64,000 bases of DNA from an uncultured Bacteroidales bacterium (GTDB taxonomy: Bacteria; Bacteroidota; Bacteroidia; Bacteroidales; F082), in assembly GCA_947303395.1 (NCBI GenBank), contig CAMYYD010000005.1, forward strand, positions 62,001-126,000, read 5' to 3'. The translations under genes were made by a program, and so were the position numbers. Below are positions 42,431-51,566 of the stretch, in pieces (the stretch's first letter is position 1; every line of letters begins with the position of its first letter). Under the pieces are notes generated by a model. It ran no database searches, was not told the origin of the DNA, and was given only the letters and a program-made list of their open reading frames with translations.

Positions 42431-43942
42431 TTATCCGACATGGATATTTTCTTTCACAAGTTTCATGATTTTTTCTTCGTCATTGCCTAATTCTGCACGC
42501 AAATTCGCGTCATTGAAGTTTCTGAGGTATTTGATAAGATAATCAATGATATTATCTGAGAAAACACCCTTCGCGGTATAGATTTCGCGGTCTTTTTCTA
42601 GTTCTTCGGCGGCTCTCACGCATGAATCAGGGAGCTGTTCGAGGGCTTCGGCCACCGCTTTGTTCTTGTCGTCGTGGATATTTACGCCCAATCCGACGTA
42701 TGTTTTTTCAGCAACTTTAAGGGCGTCAGGGCTTTCCATGCCGTAACGTGCGGCTGCGCACAATGCTGCCATGAGGAGGTACAGATCGGCACATCCGTCG
42801 GAGGCACGCCATTCAAATGTCTGCTTGTCGCTGAAGTCGCGATTCGACGGTTTTTCCATCGGGTTGGCGTCGGCGAGCATGTCTTTTCCATTGTTGATCC
42901 AGCCGAGTGGAACACGCACCAAAGCGCTGCGGTTTGAGAACGACCAGCAAAGCGATGTCGGAGCTTCCTGGTGAGGCACTAAACGCATGAATGACAATGG
43001 ATTAGGATTACCGAATGCCGGCAATGAAGTACCTGCCATCATATAACCTGCGATAGCTTTCTTTGCATAGTCGGTGAGTTCGCCGTTACGCACCATCACG
43101 CTCTTGCCGTTCTTGGTGAACTTGCAGTGTACGTGCAGACCGCTTCCGGCCTTGCCCACAGTGATCTTAGGAGCGAATGTGATAGTGACTCCGTACTGGT
43201 ATGCCAACTGACGCATAATCCATTTAGCCACAACGAGTTGGTCGGCTGCGTCTTCGATATTTGTAGGCAAAAATTCGATCTCGTTTTGTTCATAAATCTT
43301 ACCGTCTTTGGTAAAGTTTCCGACCTCCGAATGGCCATATTTGATGAGACCTCCGGCCTGTGCGATGAGGCGCATTGCCTCCACACGGTAATCGGTGAAT
43401 TTATTGAACGGAGCACTCTCGTGATAGCCTTTCTGATCTGGCACTTCGTAGGTTTCCTCGTCATCGGCTATGATGTAATATTCGAGTTCGCCCATGGTCT
43501 CCATCTTGAGGCCTGTCGATTTCTGGAACACCTGGTGAGCCTTGTGGAGAATATGCTCAGGAGAGCTCTCAAACGGCTCGCCGTCACGATTGTAAAACGA
43601 ACAGAGTAGGTCGACGGTAGGTACCTCCGTGAACGGGTTACGGAAGGCTGTCTTGAACTTCGGCATCACGTAAAGGTCAGATTTCCCTGCCTCGATGAAC
43701 GGGAAAAGGCTTGAGCCGTCGACACGTTCACCTGCTGAGAGGATGTTGTCGAGGTGTTCATAGCTGTGGATTACGAAGTTAAGGGTTTTGAGTCGGCCGT
43801 CCCAACCGCAGTAATGGAAATTGATAAATTCCACTTGATTTTCCTCGCAATAGCGGATGATGTCCAGCTTTGTAAACTCTTCTGCCGGCTTCTGAAGATA
43901 GCGCACCAGCAGATTTGGATTCATTTGAATTCTTTCGTCCAT
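42431..43942 (-). CDS. glnA: Glutamine synthetase, type I family
   Basis: 503 residues. It makes glutamine from glutamate, ammonia and ATP. Visible blocks are VDGSSLFPFIEAGKSDLYVMP (N-terminal beta-grasp side), GELEYYI with metal-binding Glu, EVGNFTKDGKIYEQNEIEFLP, KAGSGLHVHCKF with the active-site His, NRSALVRVPLGW with substrate-binding Arg, and FEWRASDGCADLYL. It is somewhat longer than the usual ~450-470 residue GlnA and much shorter than the ~700-residue GSIII common in Bacteroides. I find no KNLYDLPPEE-like adenylylation loop; the corresponding area reads IHDDKNKAVAEALEQLPDS, so adenylylation control is unlikely. Own promoter at 44000-44007. Confidence 0.9.
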   Translation of the reverse strand: MDERIQMNPNLLVRYLQKPAEEFTKLDIIRYCEENQVEFINFHYCGWDGRLKTLNFVIHSYEHLDNILSAGERVDGSSLFPFIEAGKSDLYVMPKFKTAFRNPFTEVPTVDLLCSFYNRDGEPFESSPEHILHKAHQVFQKSTGLKMETMGELEYYIIADDEETYEVPDQKGYHESAPFNKFTDYRVEAMRLIAQAGGLIKYGHSEVGNFTKDGKIYEQNEIEFLPTNIEDAADQLVVAKWIMRQLAYQYGVTITFAPKITVGKAGSGLHVHCKFTKNGKSVMVRNGELTDYAKKAIAGYMMAGTSLPAFGNPNPLSFMRLVPHQEAPTSLCWSFSNRSALVRVPLGWINNGKDMLADANPMEKPSNRDFSDKQTFEWRASDGCADLYLLMAALCAAARYGMESPDALKVAEKTYVGLGVNIHDDKNKAVAEALEQLPDSCVRAAEELEKDREIYTAKGVFSDNIIDYLIKYLRNFNDANLRAELGNDEEKIMKLVKENIHVG

Positions 43943-43999
43943 GATAGTTAAAAATTTTATGTCTTTTTTATAAATCTTTTTACACTATAGTTGGACTGG

Positions 44000-44032
44000 C
44001 AAAGATAGTGCAAAAAACTATACGTTTGACAA
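44000..44032 (-). promoter_or_regulatory. Promoter of the glutamine synthetase gene
   Basis: TATCTTTG (44000-44007) on the minus strand with TTG about 22 bp upstream; 57 nt before the ATG at 43942. Confidence 0.55.
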
Positions 44033-44073
44033 TTTTTTCAACATTTTTTCAACATTTGATTTTTCTTGTTTTT

Positions 44074-44208
44074 CTCTCGCAGATACCGCAGATAAAGCAG
44101 AATTAGCCTTCCACAGTCCAATCTGCGAGATCTGCAGCTCGCACGCGAGCAATCCCGCAGAGGAAGAACTGAAAAAAAATTCTGCGAAATCAGCGAAATC
44201 TGCGAGAG
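44074..44208 (-). mobile_element. CTCTCGCAGAT palindromic element, copy 1 (MITE-like)
   Basis: About 135 bp bounded by CTCTCGCAGAT and ATCTGCGAGAG. The inner core (minus strand) reads GGGATTGCTCGCGTGCGAGC then TGCAGATCTCGCAGATTGGA. It lies 8 bp after the meaB stop codon and is inverted relative to copies 2 and 3. No gene inside. Confidence 0.75.
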
Positions 44209-44215
44209 ATTAAGA

Positions 44216-45361
44216 TTATTTAAAAAATCTCTCTCTTGATTCTGAAGTAGATTGAGGAACTTCATAAAGTTCTAATAATCTCCTTGCTCCTTCGTAGGCG
44301 CTTATTTTCTTATCTTGAACGTTATTTTCGATAACACCAAGCCAATTTTTAATATTGGCATTTTCATAGAAGTTCGACTTCAGCGTGTTCTCGATGGTGT
44401 CGAGCATCATCTGTACGTCCTGGCGGGCGCGTTTTTCGTCGAGATATCCCGATTTTTTGATGTTTTCGACGTGGTTGAGCACCATGTTCCACACTTCTGG
44501 AACGTTGTAATGAGTGCGTGCGGAGCATGTCTTCACATTCACCGGTTGTCCTGATTCTGAAGGCGGGAAAAGATGAACGGCGTTGCGAATTTCGGCGGCG
44601 GCTCTCTCGGCTCGGTTCACGTTGTCGCCATCGGCTTTGTTGACAACGATACCGTCGGCCATCTCCATGATGCCGCGTTTTATGCCCTGAAGCTCATCGC
44701 CAGCGCCTCCGATGAGCAGCAAAAGGAAGTAATCGACCATCGAATAGACTGCTGTCTCGCTCTGTCCGACACCAACGGTTTCAACAATTATGGTGTCGAA
44801 ACCCGCGGCCTCGCAAAGGATTATGGCTTCACGGGTTTTACGCGCCACACCACCCAAAGTGCCAGCCGATGCCGACGGTCTGATATATGCGTTACGTTGT
44901 TGCGAAAGCTCTTCCATTCGGGTTTTGTCGCCTAAAATCGAGCCTTTTGAACGTTGTGAGCTCGGGTCGATGGCTAGCACAGCGATACGTTTGTTCTGGT
45001 GGCACAATTCCATTCCGAGAGCCTCGATAAATGTACTTTTTCCGGCTCCGGGAACGCCGGTAATTCCTAATCGGAGCGCTTTTCCGCTATGTGGAATGCA
45101 TTCCGCGATGATTTCTTGTGCGAGTTTCTGGTGGGTGGGCAAAGAACTCTCAACCAAAGTGATAGCTTTGCTCAATATGGTGATATCGCCGGCGAGGATG
45201 CCGTCGACATATTCTTTCAAAGGAAGCAGCTTCTGACGGCTAAGCATCAGACGCTCAAGCGCTTTAGGGTTAACCTGCACTGCAGGCTGGTCGGTGCCAG
45301 TCACCTGCAATGCAGATTCCCATTCGTGCTGTTGATTTTCAAAATGTTCATTTTCTACCAT
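44216..45361 (-). CDS. meaB: MeaB/ArgK-type GTPase, methylmalonyl-CoA mutase chaperone
   Basis: 381 residues. A G3E P-loop GTPase that loads and protects the B12 cofactor of methylmalonyl-CoA mutase, part of the succinate-propionate route. The Walker A motif is GITGVPGAGKSTFIEALG. DPSSQRSKGSILGDKTRM, ETVGVGQSE (switch/metal region) and VVNKADGDN (base recognition) follow. The mutase genes are not in this window. The promoter element TATTTTTG (45366-45373) ends only 4 nt before the ATG, so the mRNA is probably leaderless or nearly so. A 135-bp repeat element follows the stop codon. Confidence 0.93.
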   Translation of the reverse strand: MVENEHFENQQHEWESALQVTGTDQPAVQVNPKALERLMLSRQKLLPLKEYVDGILAGDITILSKAITLVESSLPTHQKLAQEIIAECIPHSGKALRLGITGVPGAGKSTFIEALGMELCHQNKRIAVLAIDPSSQRSKGSILGDKTRMEELSQQRNAYIRPSASAGTLGGVARKTREAIILCEAAGFDTIIVETVGVGQSETAVYSMVDYFLLLLIGGAGDELQGIKRGIMEMADGIVVNKADGDNVNRAERAAAEIRNAVHLFPPSESGQPVNVKTCSARTHYNVPEVWNMVLNHVENIKKSGYLDEKRARQDVQMMLDTIENTLKSNFYENANIKNWLGVIENNVQDKKISAYEGARRLLELYEVPQSTSESRERFFK

Positions 45362-45365
45362 GTGG

Positions 45366-45373
45366 CAAAAATA
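45366..45373 (-). promoter_or_regulatory. -7 promoter element for meaB
   Basis: TATTTTTG on the minus strand ending 4 nt before the ATG at 45361, which predicts a leaderless transcript. Confidence 0.55.
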
Positions 45374-45399
45374 AACATTTTTTCGTCACGATATATCTT

Positions 45400-46191
45400 T
45401 TAGTCAAAATTAAATCCGAAACCGATTGTCATCTGATACATATTACTGAAGTCGCCTTTGGTATCGTAGGCACCGAAAAAGTCGCTGAGACCGAATCTGG
45501 CAAAGATAATACCATCGTCAATTGAAAGTGCAGCCAAAGCGTTTACGCCGACAGGACTGTAATCAAGGGCGTCGGTGATGGTATGCTTAGCGCCACCGTA
45601 TCTTGCGAACGAGCGGACACCAAAGCGCCATTCAGCCTCAACACCGGCGGCCAATGCAAATGGAGTGTCGTTGATTTGCCACTGAACCTGCATCAGGAGA
45701 GGAAGACGCAAGCTCCAGTAACGCAGGAAACTACGGTGTGCGTAATTGTTCACAGGACCGTTGCCTTCTTCTGAAGAATAAGCGTTGAGCGACTGGAAAT
45801 ATGCTTTTCCTTCATTGTCTTTTCTCAAAACTTTGTCATGTGAAAAATAGTTGTAACTATTGCTGATACCGAGACCCCACGACATTCCGAAATGACCGCT
45901 TTTTTCCATGAAAATGGTGTGCTGGTTGTAAGTACCCCATTCGAATGATGATGAACGGAGCGGCACGTTTGCACTAGGACCGAATGCGTCGTTATTTAAG
46001 TTTAAAAAGCCATAGTACAAATCAGGCAAGGTTTGGTGAAGTTTGCTTGTGAAGATTCTCTCGATGACTGTAACTTTTTCGTCATTGTCGTTACCTTCTC
46101 TGATAATGATAGTTCTTTCTTTTGTTGTTTGAGCAAATAAGCTTGCTGATGCGAACAGCATGAAAGCTGCAAATAGTAAATGTTTTTTCAT
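45400..46191 (-). CDS. Hypothetical outer-membrane beta-barrel protein
   Basis: 263 residues. Signal peptide MKKHLLFAAFMLFASASLFAQ. The mature part alternates hydrophobic and polar residues with glycine/aromatic-rich strands (GHFGMSWGLGISNSYNYF, LRLPLLMQVQWQINDTPFALAAGVEAEWRFG, IIFARFGLSDFFGAYDTKG), as in small outer-membrane barrels, and ends in a strand-like MTIGFGFNFD. I cannot name a family. A charged segment near the N-terminus (IIREGNDNDEKVTVIERI) may face the periplasm. It has its own promoter (46228-46235) and faces meaB's promoter region downstream on the same strand. Confidence 0.68.
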   Translation of the reverse strand: MKKHLLFAAFMLFASASLFAQTTKERTIIIREGNDNDEKVTVIERIFTSKLHQTLPDLYYGFLNLNNDAFGPSANVPLRSSSFEWGTYNQHTIFMEKSGHFGMSWGLGISNSYNYFSHDKVLRKDNEGKAYFQSLNAYSSEEGNGPVNNYAHRSFLRYWSLRLPLLMQVQWQINDTPFALAAGVEAEWRFGVRSFARYGGAKHTITDALDYSPVGVNALAALSIDDGIIFARFGLSDFFGAYDTKGDFSNMYQMTIGFGFNFD

Positions 46192-46227
46192 TTTGTATGT
46201 TTTTATCTAATTTTCACTTTTGGAACG

Positions 46228-46235
46228 CAAAAATA
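46228..46235 (-). promoter_or_regulatory. -7 promoter element for the outer-membrane protein gene
   Basis: TATTTTTG on the minus strand, with TTTG 22 bp upstream; 36 nt before the ATG at 46191. Confidence 0.6.
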
Positions 46236-46313
46236 CGCTTTTTGCTGCATGGTTTTACAAATTATTTTTACTATTTAATTATTGTGTGTTAATATTTAAA
46301 TACTATAATATTA

Positions 46314-47621
46314 TTATTGATTATAAAACTTCAATACTTCCACTCTGTAAAGGTATTCGTATTTAGCTTGAAGCATTTCGCTTTCCGATTTGAAGAGTCG
46401 GTTTTTGCTTTCGTTGAGCTCCAGAAGAGTGGTTTTTCCGGCGTCAAAGCTCTCGTTTGAGTAACGGTAAGCCACCTCAGCCGACTGGTAAGTCTCGTCG
46501 GCGGCCTTGTATTTTTGTTCGGCGGCGATAGCGTTGTAGAAAGCCTGTTGGATTTCCTTTTTCAGGTTTTTTTGCGTGTTTTGTATCTCAAGTTCTTGAT
46601 TTTCAATCGATAATTTAGTCTGCTCGACACGATATTTTGTCTGCATGGCATTGAAAATCGGTATGCTTAACCTGACACCGAAGCTCGTTCTGCCGTTGTT
46701 ATTGATCTGATCGGAAAATGACGGGTTATAGCTTTGAGAAAAGTAGTTGTAATAACCGTTTGAATAGCCCGCGAAGAGGCTCAGCGACGGATACCATGAT
46801 GATTTTGAAGCTTTTACGTCGACATAAGCCTTTTCGAGGCGCATGTTGGCGGCTTCCATCCTCGGCTGATGCTGAAGGGCAAATTCGAAAGTAGATTCTT
46901 GCGACGGAATCGCTTGATTGTCGATATCTTGAAAATCGTCAGGCGACACCACATCGAAGTCATCGACATTATCAAGCTCAAGAGCCTGAACAATGTCTAA
47001 GATACTGAGCATCAAGTTGTTATTAGCCTGAACGAGCGACGATTTAGCAGTTGCCACCTGAGCGGCGCTCTCATACACATTCGACTCCGGCACTTTGCCC
47101 AACTCGAATAGCTGCTGCGTTTTGTTGTGCTGTTCCTCAGTGAGAGTCAGCTGTTTCTCGGCAATAGCCTTAAGTTCCTTATTATAAACAACTTGCATGT
47201 AATACGACATAATGAGAAGCTTCAGATCGTATTTTGCAGCCTCGAGGTCTTTTTTCGAAGCGTTCAGCTCGAGACTGCTCGATTTTGTCTGGTGATAGAG
47301 ACTCAATCCGTTGAAAAGCGGCATTCCCACTGATATTCCGAACGATGTAGAAGAGGAGTTGTCCGACACGTAGACACCGTTTGCTGAAGGCGACTGTCCG
47401 AAACCGAAACTCTCGCTGGCGTCGGCGCTCACTGTAGGAAGCCAAGCGTTTTTAGCCATTTTATATTGAAACTCGGCATTGTTTTGGCTGATGACGCTCT
47501 GCAGAATCGTGACGTTATGCTCCATGGCATAGTTCACACACTCGTCGAGAGTCCAAACCTTTTGCGCTTTGCTCACAAAAGAGATTGTTACTATTGAAAT
47601 TATAAGAATCAACTTTTTCAT
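46314..47621 (-). CDS. TolC-family outer-membrane efflux protein
   Basis: 435 residues. Signal peptide ending VSKAQ, then WTLDECVNYAMEHNVTILQ, the standard start of outer-membrane efflux proteins. Two long coiled-coil repeats follow, with ARG/KQ-rich helices (KELKAIAEKQLTLTEEQHNKTQQLFELGKVPESNVYE; KKEIQQAFYNAIAAEQKYKAADETYQSAEVAYRYSNESFDAGKTTLLELNESKNRL). It forms a trimeric channel across the outer membrane and periplasm. It is the last gene of the export operon; the gap to the HlyD-type gene upstream is filled mostly by repeat copy 2. Confidence 0.92.
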   Translation of the reverse strand: MKKLILIISIVTISFVSKAQKVWTLDECVNYAMEHNVTILQSVISQNNAEFQYKMAKNAWLPTVSADASESFGFGQSPSANGVYVSDNSSSTSFGISVGMPLFNGLSLYHQTKSSSLELNASKKDLEAAKYDLKLLIMSYYMQVVYNKELKAIAEKQLTLTEEQHNKTQQLFELGKVPESNVYESAAQVATAKSSLVQANNNLMLSILDIVQALELDNVDDFDVVSPDDFQDIDNQAIPSQESTFEFALQHQPRMEAANMRLEKAYVDVKASKSSWYPSLSLFAGYSNGYYNYFSQSYNPSFSDQINNNGRTSFGVRLSIPIFNAMQTKYRVEQTKLSIENQELEIQNTQKNLKKEIQQAFYNAIAAEQKYKAADETYQSAEVAYRYSNESFDAGKTTLLELNESKNRLFKSESEMLQAKYEYLYRVEVLKFYNQ

Positions 47622-47666
47622 ATAGTATTTATTTTAATAATTCAATAATTGTTTTTTAGTATTTTT

Positions 47667-47798
47667 CTCACGCAGATCTCGCAGACTTCGCGGAATCTTT
47701 TTTTCGTCCTCTGCGGGATTGCTCGCGTCGCGAGCTGCAGATCTCGCAGACTGGACTGTGGAAGATTATTTCTGCGTTTTCTGCGATATCTGCGAGAG
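47667..47798 (+). mobile_element. CTCTCGCAGAT palindromic element, copy 2 (MITE-like)
   Basis: 132 bp starting CTCACGCAGAT and ending ATCTGCGAGAG, 1 bp from the stop codon of the HlyD-type gene. It lies inside the efflux operon, so it is transcribed and would fold into a long imperfect hairpin. About 90 percent like copy 3 by eye. Confidence 0.8.
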
Positions 47799-47799
47799 A

Positions 47800-48873
47800 T
47801 TAATTATATATTTCATTTCCTCTGATTTTGTCTCCGGCGGTGAGTCCTTCGGTGATGACGATGTTGACACCATCTGAGAGACCTGTAGTCACTGGAGTTT
47901 TCACATCGTCTTTATAAACGAAGGTACTGTCGTTGATGTAAACGATGCAGCTTTCAGGCACGGTAACCGCGTCGACAGCCTGTTCGATGATGATTTCGCC
48001 GTTGGCGCTGTAACCTGCGCGAAGATACACATCATCAGGAACGATAAGGCGCGCTTTCATCTGGAAGAACACAGCACCGTTCTCGGAAGTGCCTTTAGGT
48101 GCTATATATTCCAGCACAGCGTCGAATTTCTTGTCGTTCATTGCACCTATCGTGATTTGCATCGGCATACCCTCGTTGATGCGTCCGACTTCTGTTTCGT
48201 CCATCTTGCCCACGAAAATCATATCGTGCATATCGGCAACGGTGGCGATTGTTGTTCCATCGTTGAAAGTGTTCGAGTTGATGACGCTGTTTCCAACCTT
48301 CACCGGAATGTCGAGAATCATGCCGTCGATAGTTGATTTTATTGAGGTATTCGTGTATTCCGAGGCGTTTTTCGAGATACCTTCCTTCACGATATTAAGC
48401 TGGTCGAGAGCGTTGTCGTAGTTTTCTTTCGCCTGATCGTATTCCAGTTGCGATTTCTCATATTCCTCAGCAGCGATTAAACCTTTCTCTTTCAATGCTT
48501 TCTGACGATTAAACGATTTCTCCACATTGTCGAGATTCATTTTTGCGAGTTTCACCTGCGACTCGGTGGCGGCCAGATTTGCCACATCAGGGATGATTTT
48601 CACCATGGCGATAACCTCGTCCTTCTTCACCATCTGACCTGCTTCTTTGTAGATTTTACTGATGATTCCGGATACCTGCGGCTTGATTGAGACCTCATCT
48701 CTCGGGTTGATTTGACCAGTGATAACGGTCTTTTTCTCTACCGTACCGATGGTTGCCTCAACTGTTTCATAAACCTTTTCCTGTGGTTGTGACTTCTTAA
48801 AAAGATAAACGAACGTCCACACCACTGCTGCGATCAACGCAATGAAAAATAAGATTTTAAAGAATTTTTTCAT
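47800..48873 (-). CDS. Periplasmic adaptor (HlyD/MacA-type membrane fusion protein)
   Basis: 357 residues. One N-terminal membrane anchor (ILFFIALIAAVVWTFVYLF), a lipoyl/barrel-sandwich domain in two halves (TVITGQINPRDEVSIKPQVSGIISKIYKEAGQMVKKDEVIAMV; STIDGMILDIPVKVGNSVI), a coiled-coil hairpin between them (about 95-170), a beta-barrel (VGKMDETEVGRINEGMPMQITIGA) and a membrane-proximal end (VTVPESCIVYINDSTFVYKDD). It links the MacB-like permeases to the TolC channel. Repeat copies 2 and 3 flank the gene on both sides. Confidence 0.92.
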   Translation of the reverse strand: MKKFFKILFFIALIAAVVWTFVYLFKKSQPQEKVYETVEATIGTVEKKTVITGQINPRDEVSIKPQVSGIISKIYKEAGQMVKKDEVIAMVKIIPDVANLAATESQVKLAKMNLDNVEKSFNRQKALKEKGLIAAEEYEKSQLEYDQAKENYDNALDQLNIVKEGISKNASEYTNTSIKSTIDGMILDIPVKVGNSVINSNTFNDGTTIATVADMHDMIFVGKMDETEVGRINEGMPMQITIGAMNDKKFDAVLEYIAPKGTSENGAVFFQMKARLIVPDDVYLRAGYSANGEIIIEQAVDAVTVPESCIVYINDSTFVYKDDVKTPVTTGLSDGVNIVITEGLTAGDKIRGNEIYN

Positions 48874-48904
48874 ATTTTTTAATTTTAATATTTTTCTTTT
48901 TTTC

Positions 48905-49037
48905 CTCTCGCAGATCTCGCTGATTTCGCAGAATCTTTTTTTTCGTCCTCTGCGTGATTGCTCGCGTCGCGAGCTGCAGATCTCGCAGACTGGACTGTGG
49001 AAGATTATTTCTGCGTTTTCTGCGAGATCTGCGAGAG
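48905..49037 (+). mobile_element. CTCTCGCAGAT palindromic element, copy 3 (MITE-like)
   Basis: 133 bp bounded by CTCTCGCAGAT and ATCTGCGAGAG, 5 bp after the stop codon of the permease gene. Same orientation as copy 2. The inner part GCTCGCGTCGCGAGC is itself palindromic. Confidence 0.8.
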
Positions 49038-49042
49038 ATTAA

Positions 49043-50308
49043 TTATTCCTCTCTAATTGCATCAATTGCCTTGATTTGTATCGCTCGGGTTGCCGGAAGC
49101 ACTCCTGCTAGCAATCCTGACAAAATGATGATCACTGTTGCTGCAATTGCCGCTCCAAACCCGATTTGCGGATCAAGGAACATCACATCTTCTGACGGTG
49201 TATTGCCAACAATTCCTGCTACTACCGACATTATCGCCACACCTAAAACCAATCCCACAATTCCAGCTAAGATGGTCAGCAGCAAACTCTCAGCCATTAC
49301 CTGACGGATTATCAATCCCGGTTTCGCGCCGATTGCACGTCGCACACCAATCTCACGCGTTCTTTCTTTAATGGTCACCAGCATGATGTTGCTCACGCCG
49401 ACCACGCCCGAAAGCAGAGTTCCGATACCAACAATCCAAATCAATATCTTTATTCCTAAAAACAGATATTCAAACATATTGAACAATTGCTCGAAATCGA
49501 AGCACATAAAGGCACCTTCGTCGGTCGGAGCTATATCGTGACGCTCGCGGAGCAATGACTTCACTTCTTCCTGCAACACTTTTGTTTCATAGCCTCTTGC
49601 GGTGGTAAACATCATAAAATCGAATTTGTCGCCGGTATGGTAAGCTATCTGCATGGTCGTCAGAGGCAATATCACCGTTTCGTTCATCGAACCGCCGATA
49701 TTGACACTTGAATTGTATGACTCAATCACTCCAATAACTTGATAATAAATGCCGTTAGCCTTTATCATCAAACCCAAAGGATTCTTGTCGGCACCGATAA
49801 CGTCTTCATACACTTTCTTTCCCAAAACGCAGACTTTTCTACCCTCGTTTATGTCGGTCTCGTTGATGAAACGACCATAAACCACCTTTCCCCTATCGAT
49901 ATCATTATAGTTCGGCAACACACCTTTCATACCGAAATTGCCGCCTTTGGTACCGTAAAACACAGTATTCTCGCCATCGTATGTATAAACGCTCGATATA
50001 GGCGAAATCATTTCTATCCCTTTGATTTTCTTTTTAATAGCTTCCATGTCAGACATGGTGAAATCCCAATCACGTCCTTTTTGATAGCCTTTATACGCCT
50101 CGGTGGTGTAACTTGGAATTAAAAATGTCGAATTGGTTGAAAAACCCTCGATATTGCTGCGCAAACCGTTATCGAAACCATTGCCGCACGCCAACAGAAT
50201 CACCAGGATGAAGATTCCCCAGAACACACCGAAGGCTGTCAAAAGACTGCGGGTCTTGTTGCGGGCTATGGTTTGCCAAATTTCGTTTATATTATCTACG
50301 TCAAACAT
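49043..50308 (-). CDS. MacB-like ABC transporter permease (FtsX domain), second of pair
   Basis: 421 residues. An N-terminal span (SLLTAFGVFWGIFILVILLACGNG) is followed by a large periplasmic MacB_PCD domain (about 45-270) and three C-terminal spans (IKILIWIVGIGTLLSGVVGVSNIMLVTIKERTREIGVRRAIGA; ESLLLTILAGIVGLVLGVAI; IAATVIIILSGLLAGVLPATRA). The RTREIGVRRAIGA loop is the FtsX-family signature. There is no ATPase domain; the separate ATPase gene is at the start of the operon. The start is 1 bp from the stop of the first permease, so the two may form a heterodimer. Confidence 0.92.
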   Translation of the reverse strand: MFDVDNINEIWQTIARNKTRSLLTAFGVFWGIFILVILLACGNGFDNGLRSNIEGFSTNSTFLIPSYTTEAYKGYQKGRDWDFTMSDMEAIKKKIKGIEMISPISSVYTYDGENTVFYGTKGGNFGMKGVLPNYNDIDRGKVVYGRFINETDINEGRKVCVLGKKVYEDVIGADKNPLGLMIKANGIYYQVIGVIESYNSSVNIGGSMNETVILPLTTMQIAYHTGDKFDFMMFTTARGYETKVLQEEVKSLLRERHDIAPTDEGAFMCFDFEQLFNMFEYLFLGIKILIWIVGIGTLLSGVVGVSNIMLVTIKERTREIGVRRAIGAKPGLIIRQVMAESLLLTILAGIVGLVLGVAIMSVVAGIVGNTPSEDVMFLDPQIGFGAAIAATVIIILSGLLAGVLPATRAIQIKAIDAIREE

Positions 50309-50309
50309 A

Positions 50310-51566
50310 TTATCGATAATTCATTGCCTCTATTGGTTTTACCTTAACACTATTCCACGCAGGGGCGAATCCGGCGGCCACACCGCTGATAATCAACACT
50401 AATGTCGCAGAAATCACAATGCTGATATCAACTGTTGGATCGACAAACACCGACATTCCGTTGCCGTCGCCCAGACCTCCGGTCGATTCCATAATCGAGC
50501 TGATGATTTCCGTCACTCCGATTCCGCACATCATGCCGACATATCCGAAAATAGTAGTGATTACTAATGATTCCATTACTATTGAGAGAAGAATTGAACG
50601 AGGTTTTGCGCCAAGTGCTTTACGAATTCCTATCTCGTTGGTACGCTCCTTTACTGTAATTCGCATGATGTTGCTCACGCCAACTACACCTGAAATCAAC
50701 ATTGCGATACCAATAACCCATATGAAGATGTTGATTGTGTTGAAAATCCTCATGGTTTCCAAAGAGTTAACCATCTGGCTGTCAATCCAAACACCTCTTT
50801 TGTCATCAGGAGAAAATTCATGTAATGCCGCAATTTTTCTCTTTAACTCTTTTTGGAAATCCTCGTTATCCTCTTTAGTATCAAGACCTTTTGTAGTGAA
50901 TGTAATCTGATAATATTCATTCTCATTATACAACGCCTGCAAGGTGGAATACGGAGCATAACCCATGCCGCGTTCACCCCACATGCTAGCTTTGCAAACT
51001 CCCACCACAGTAAAGCTTAAACCATTGATAAACACTGTTTTACCAACCAAAGTCGTCTCATCTGTGTTGCGTATAAGCTCATCGTTAGAATCCACGTCGA
51101 TAACCACCACCTTCGACTTGATTTTCATATCGTTTTCGTTGATAAAACGACCTTCCAGGATTTTTATGCCTTCAATATTTTTATAGATTGGCTTTACTCC
51201 TTCCAATCCGATGGTTCTCGACTTTTCGCCGAATATCAGGTTACCGCCTTTCGACATCGTCGGCGACACTTCCTCCACCTGATGCAACGATTCAAGAAGC
51301 TGTATATCCTTGTTATTCATCATGATAAAGCGTCCGGCTTTGTGTCCTTTGTAAGGAAGCTCGGTTGAGCTTGACCATATTGTGTAAGTGTTTGTAATTC
51401 GGTCGGCGAAGTTGCTGGTGACGCCGTTTTTCAGTCCGTTGCCGGCTGAAAGCAGGATAATCAGCATGAAGATGCCCCACGAGATGGCGAATCCAGTGAG
51501 AATGGTTCTCAGCTTGTTACGTCTGAGCGCCATAAAAATCTCCGACCAAAAATCTCTGTTGAACAT
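50310..51566 (-). CDS. MacB-like ABC transporter permease (FtsX domain), first of pair
   Basis: 418 residues, same layout as the next gene: an N-terminal span (LRTILTGFAISWGIFMLIILLSAGNG), a periplasmic MacB_PCD domain and three C-terminal spans with VKERTNEIGIRKALGAKPRSI, the FtsX signature. Its start overlaps the end of the ATPase gene by 1 bp. Together with the ATPase, adaptor and TolC it forms a tripartite export system of MacAB-TolC type. Substrate unknown; candidates are drugs, lipids or peptides. Confidence 0.92.
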   Translation of the reverse strand: MFNRDFWSEIFMALRRNKLRTILTGFAISWGIFMLIILLSAGNGLKNGVTSNFADRITNTYTIWSSSTELPYKGHKAGRFIMMNNKDIQLLESLHQVEEVSPTMSKGGNLIFGEKSRTIGLEGVKPIYKNIEGIKILEGRFINENDMKIKSKVVVIDVDSNDELIRNTDETTLVGKTVFINGLSFTVVGVCKASMWGERGMGYAPYSTLQALYNENEYYQITFTTKGLDTKEDNEDFQKELKRKIAALHEFSPDDKRGVWIDSQMVNSLETMRIFNTINIFIWVIGIAMLISGVVGVSNIMRITVKERTNEIGIRKALGAKPRSILLSIVMESLVITTIFGYVGMMCGIGVTEIISSIMESTGGLGDGNGMSVFVDPTVDISIVISATLVLIISGVAAGFAPAWNSVKVKPIEAMNYR

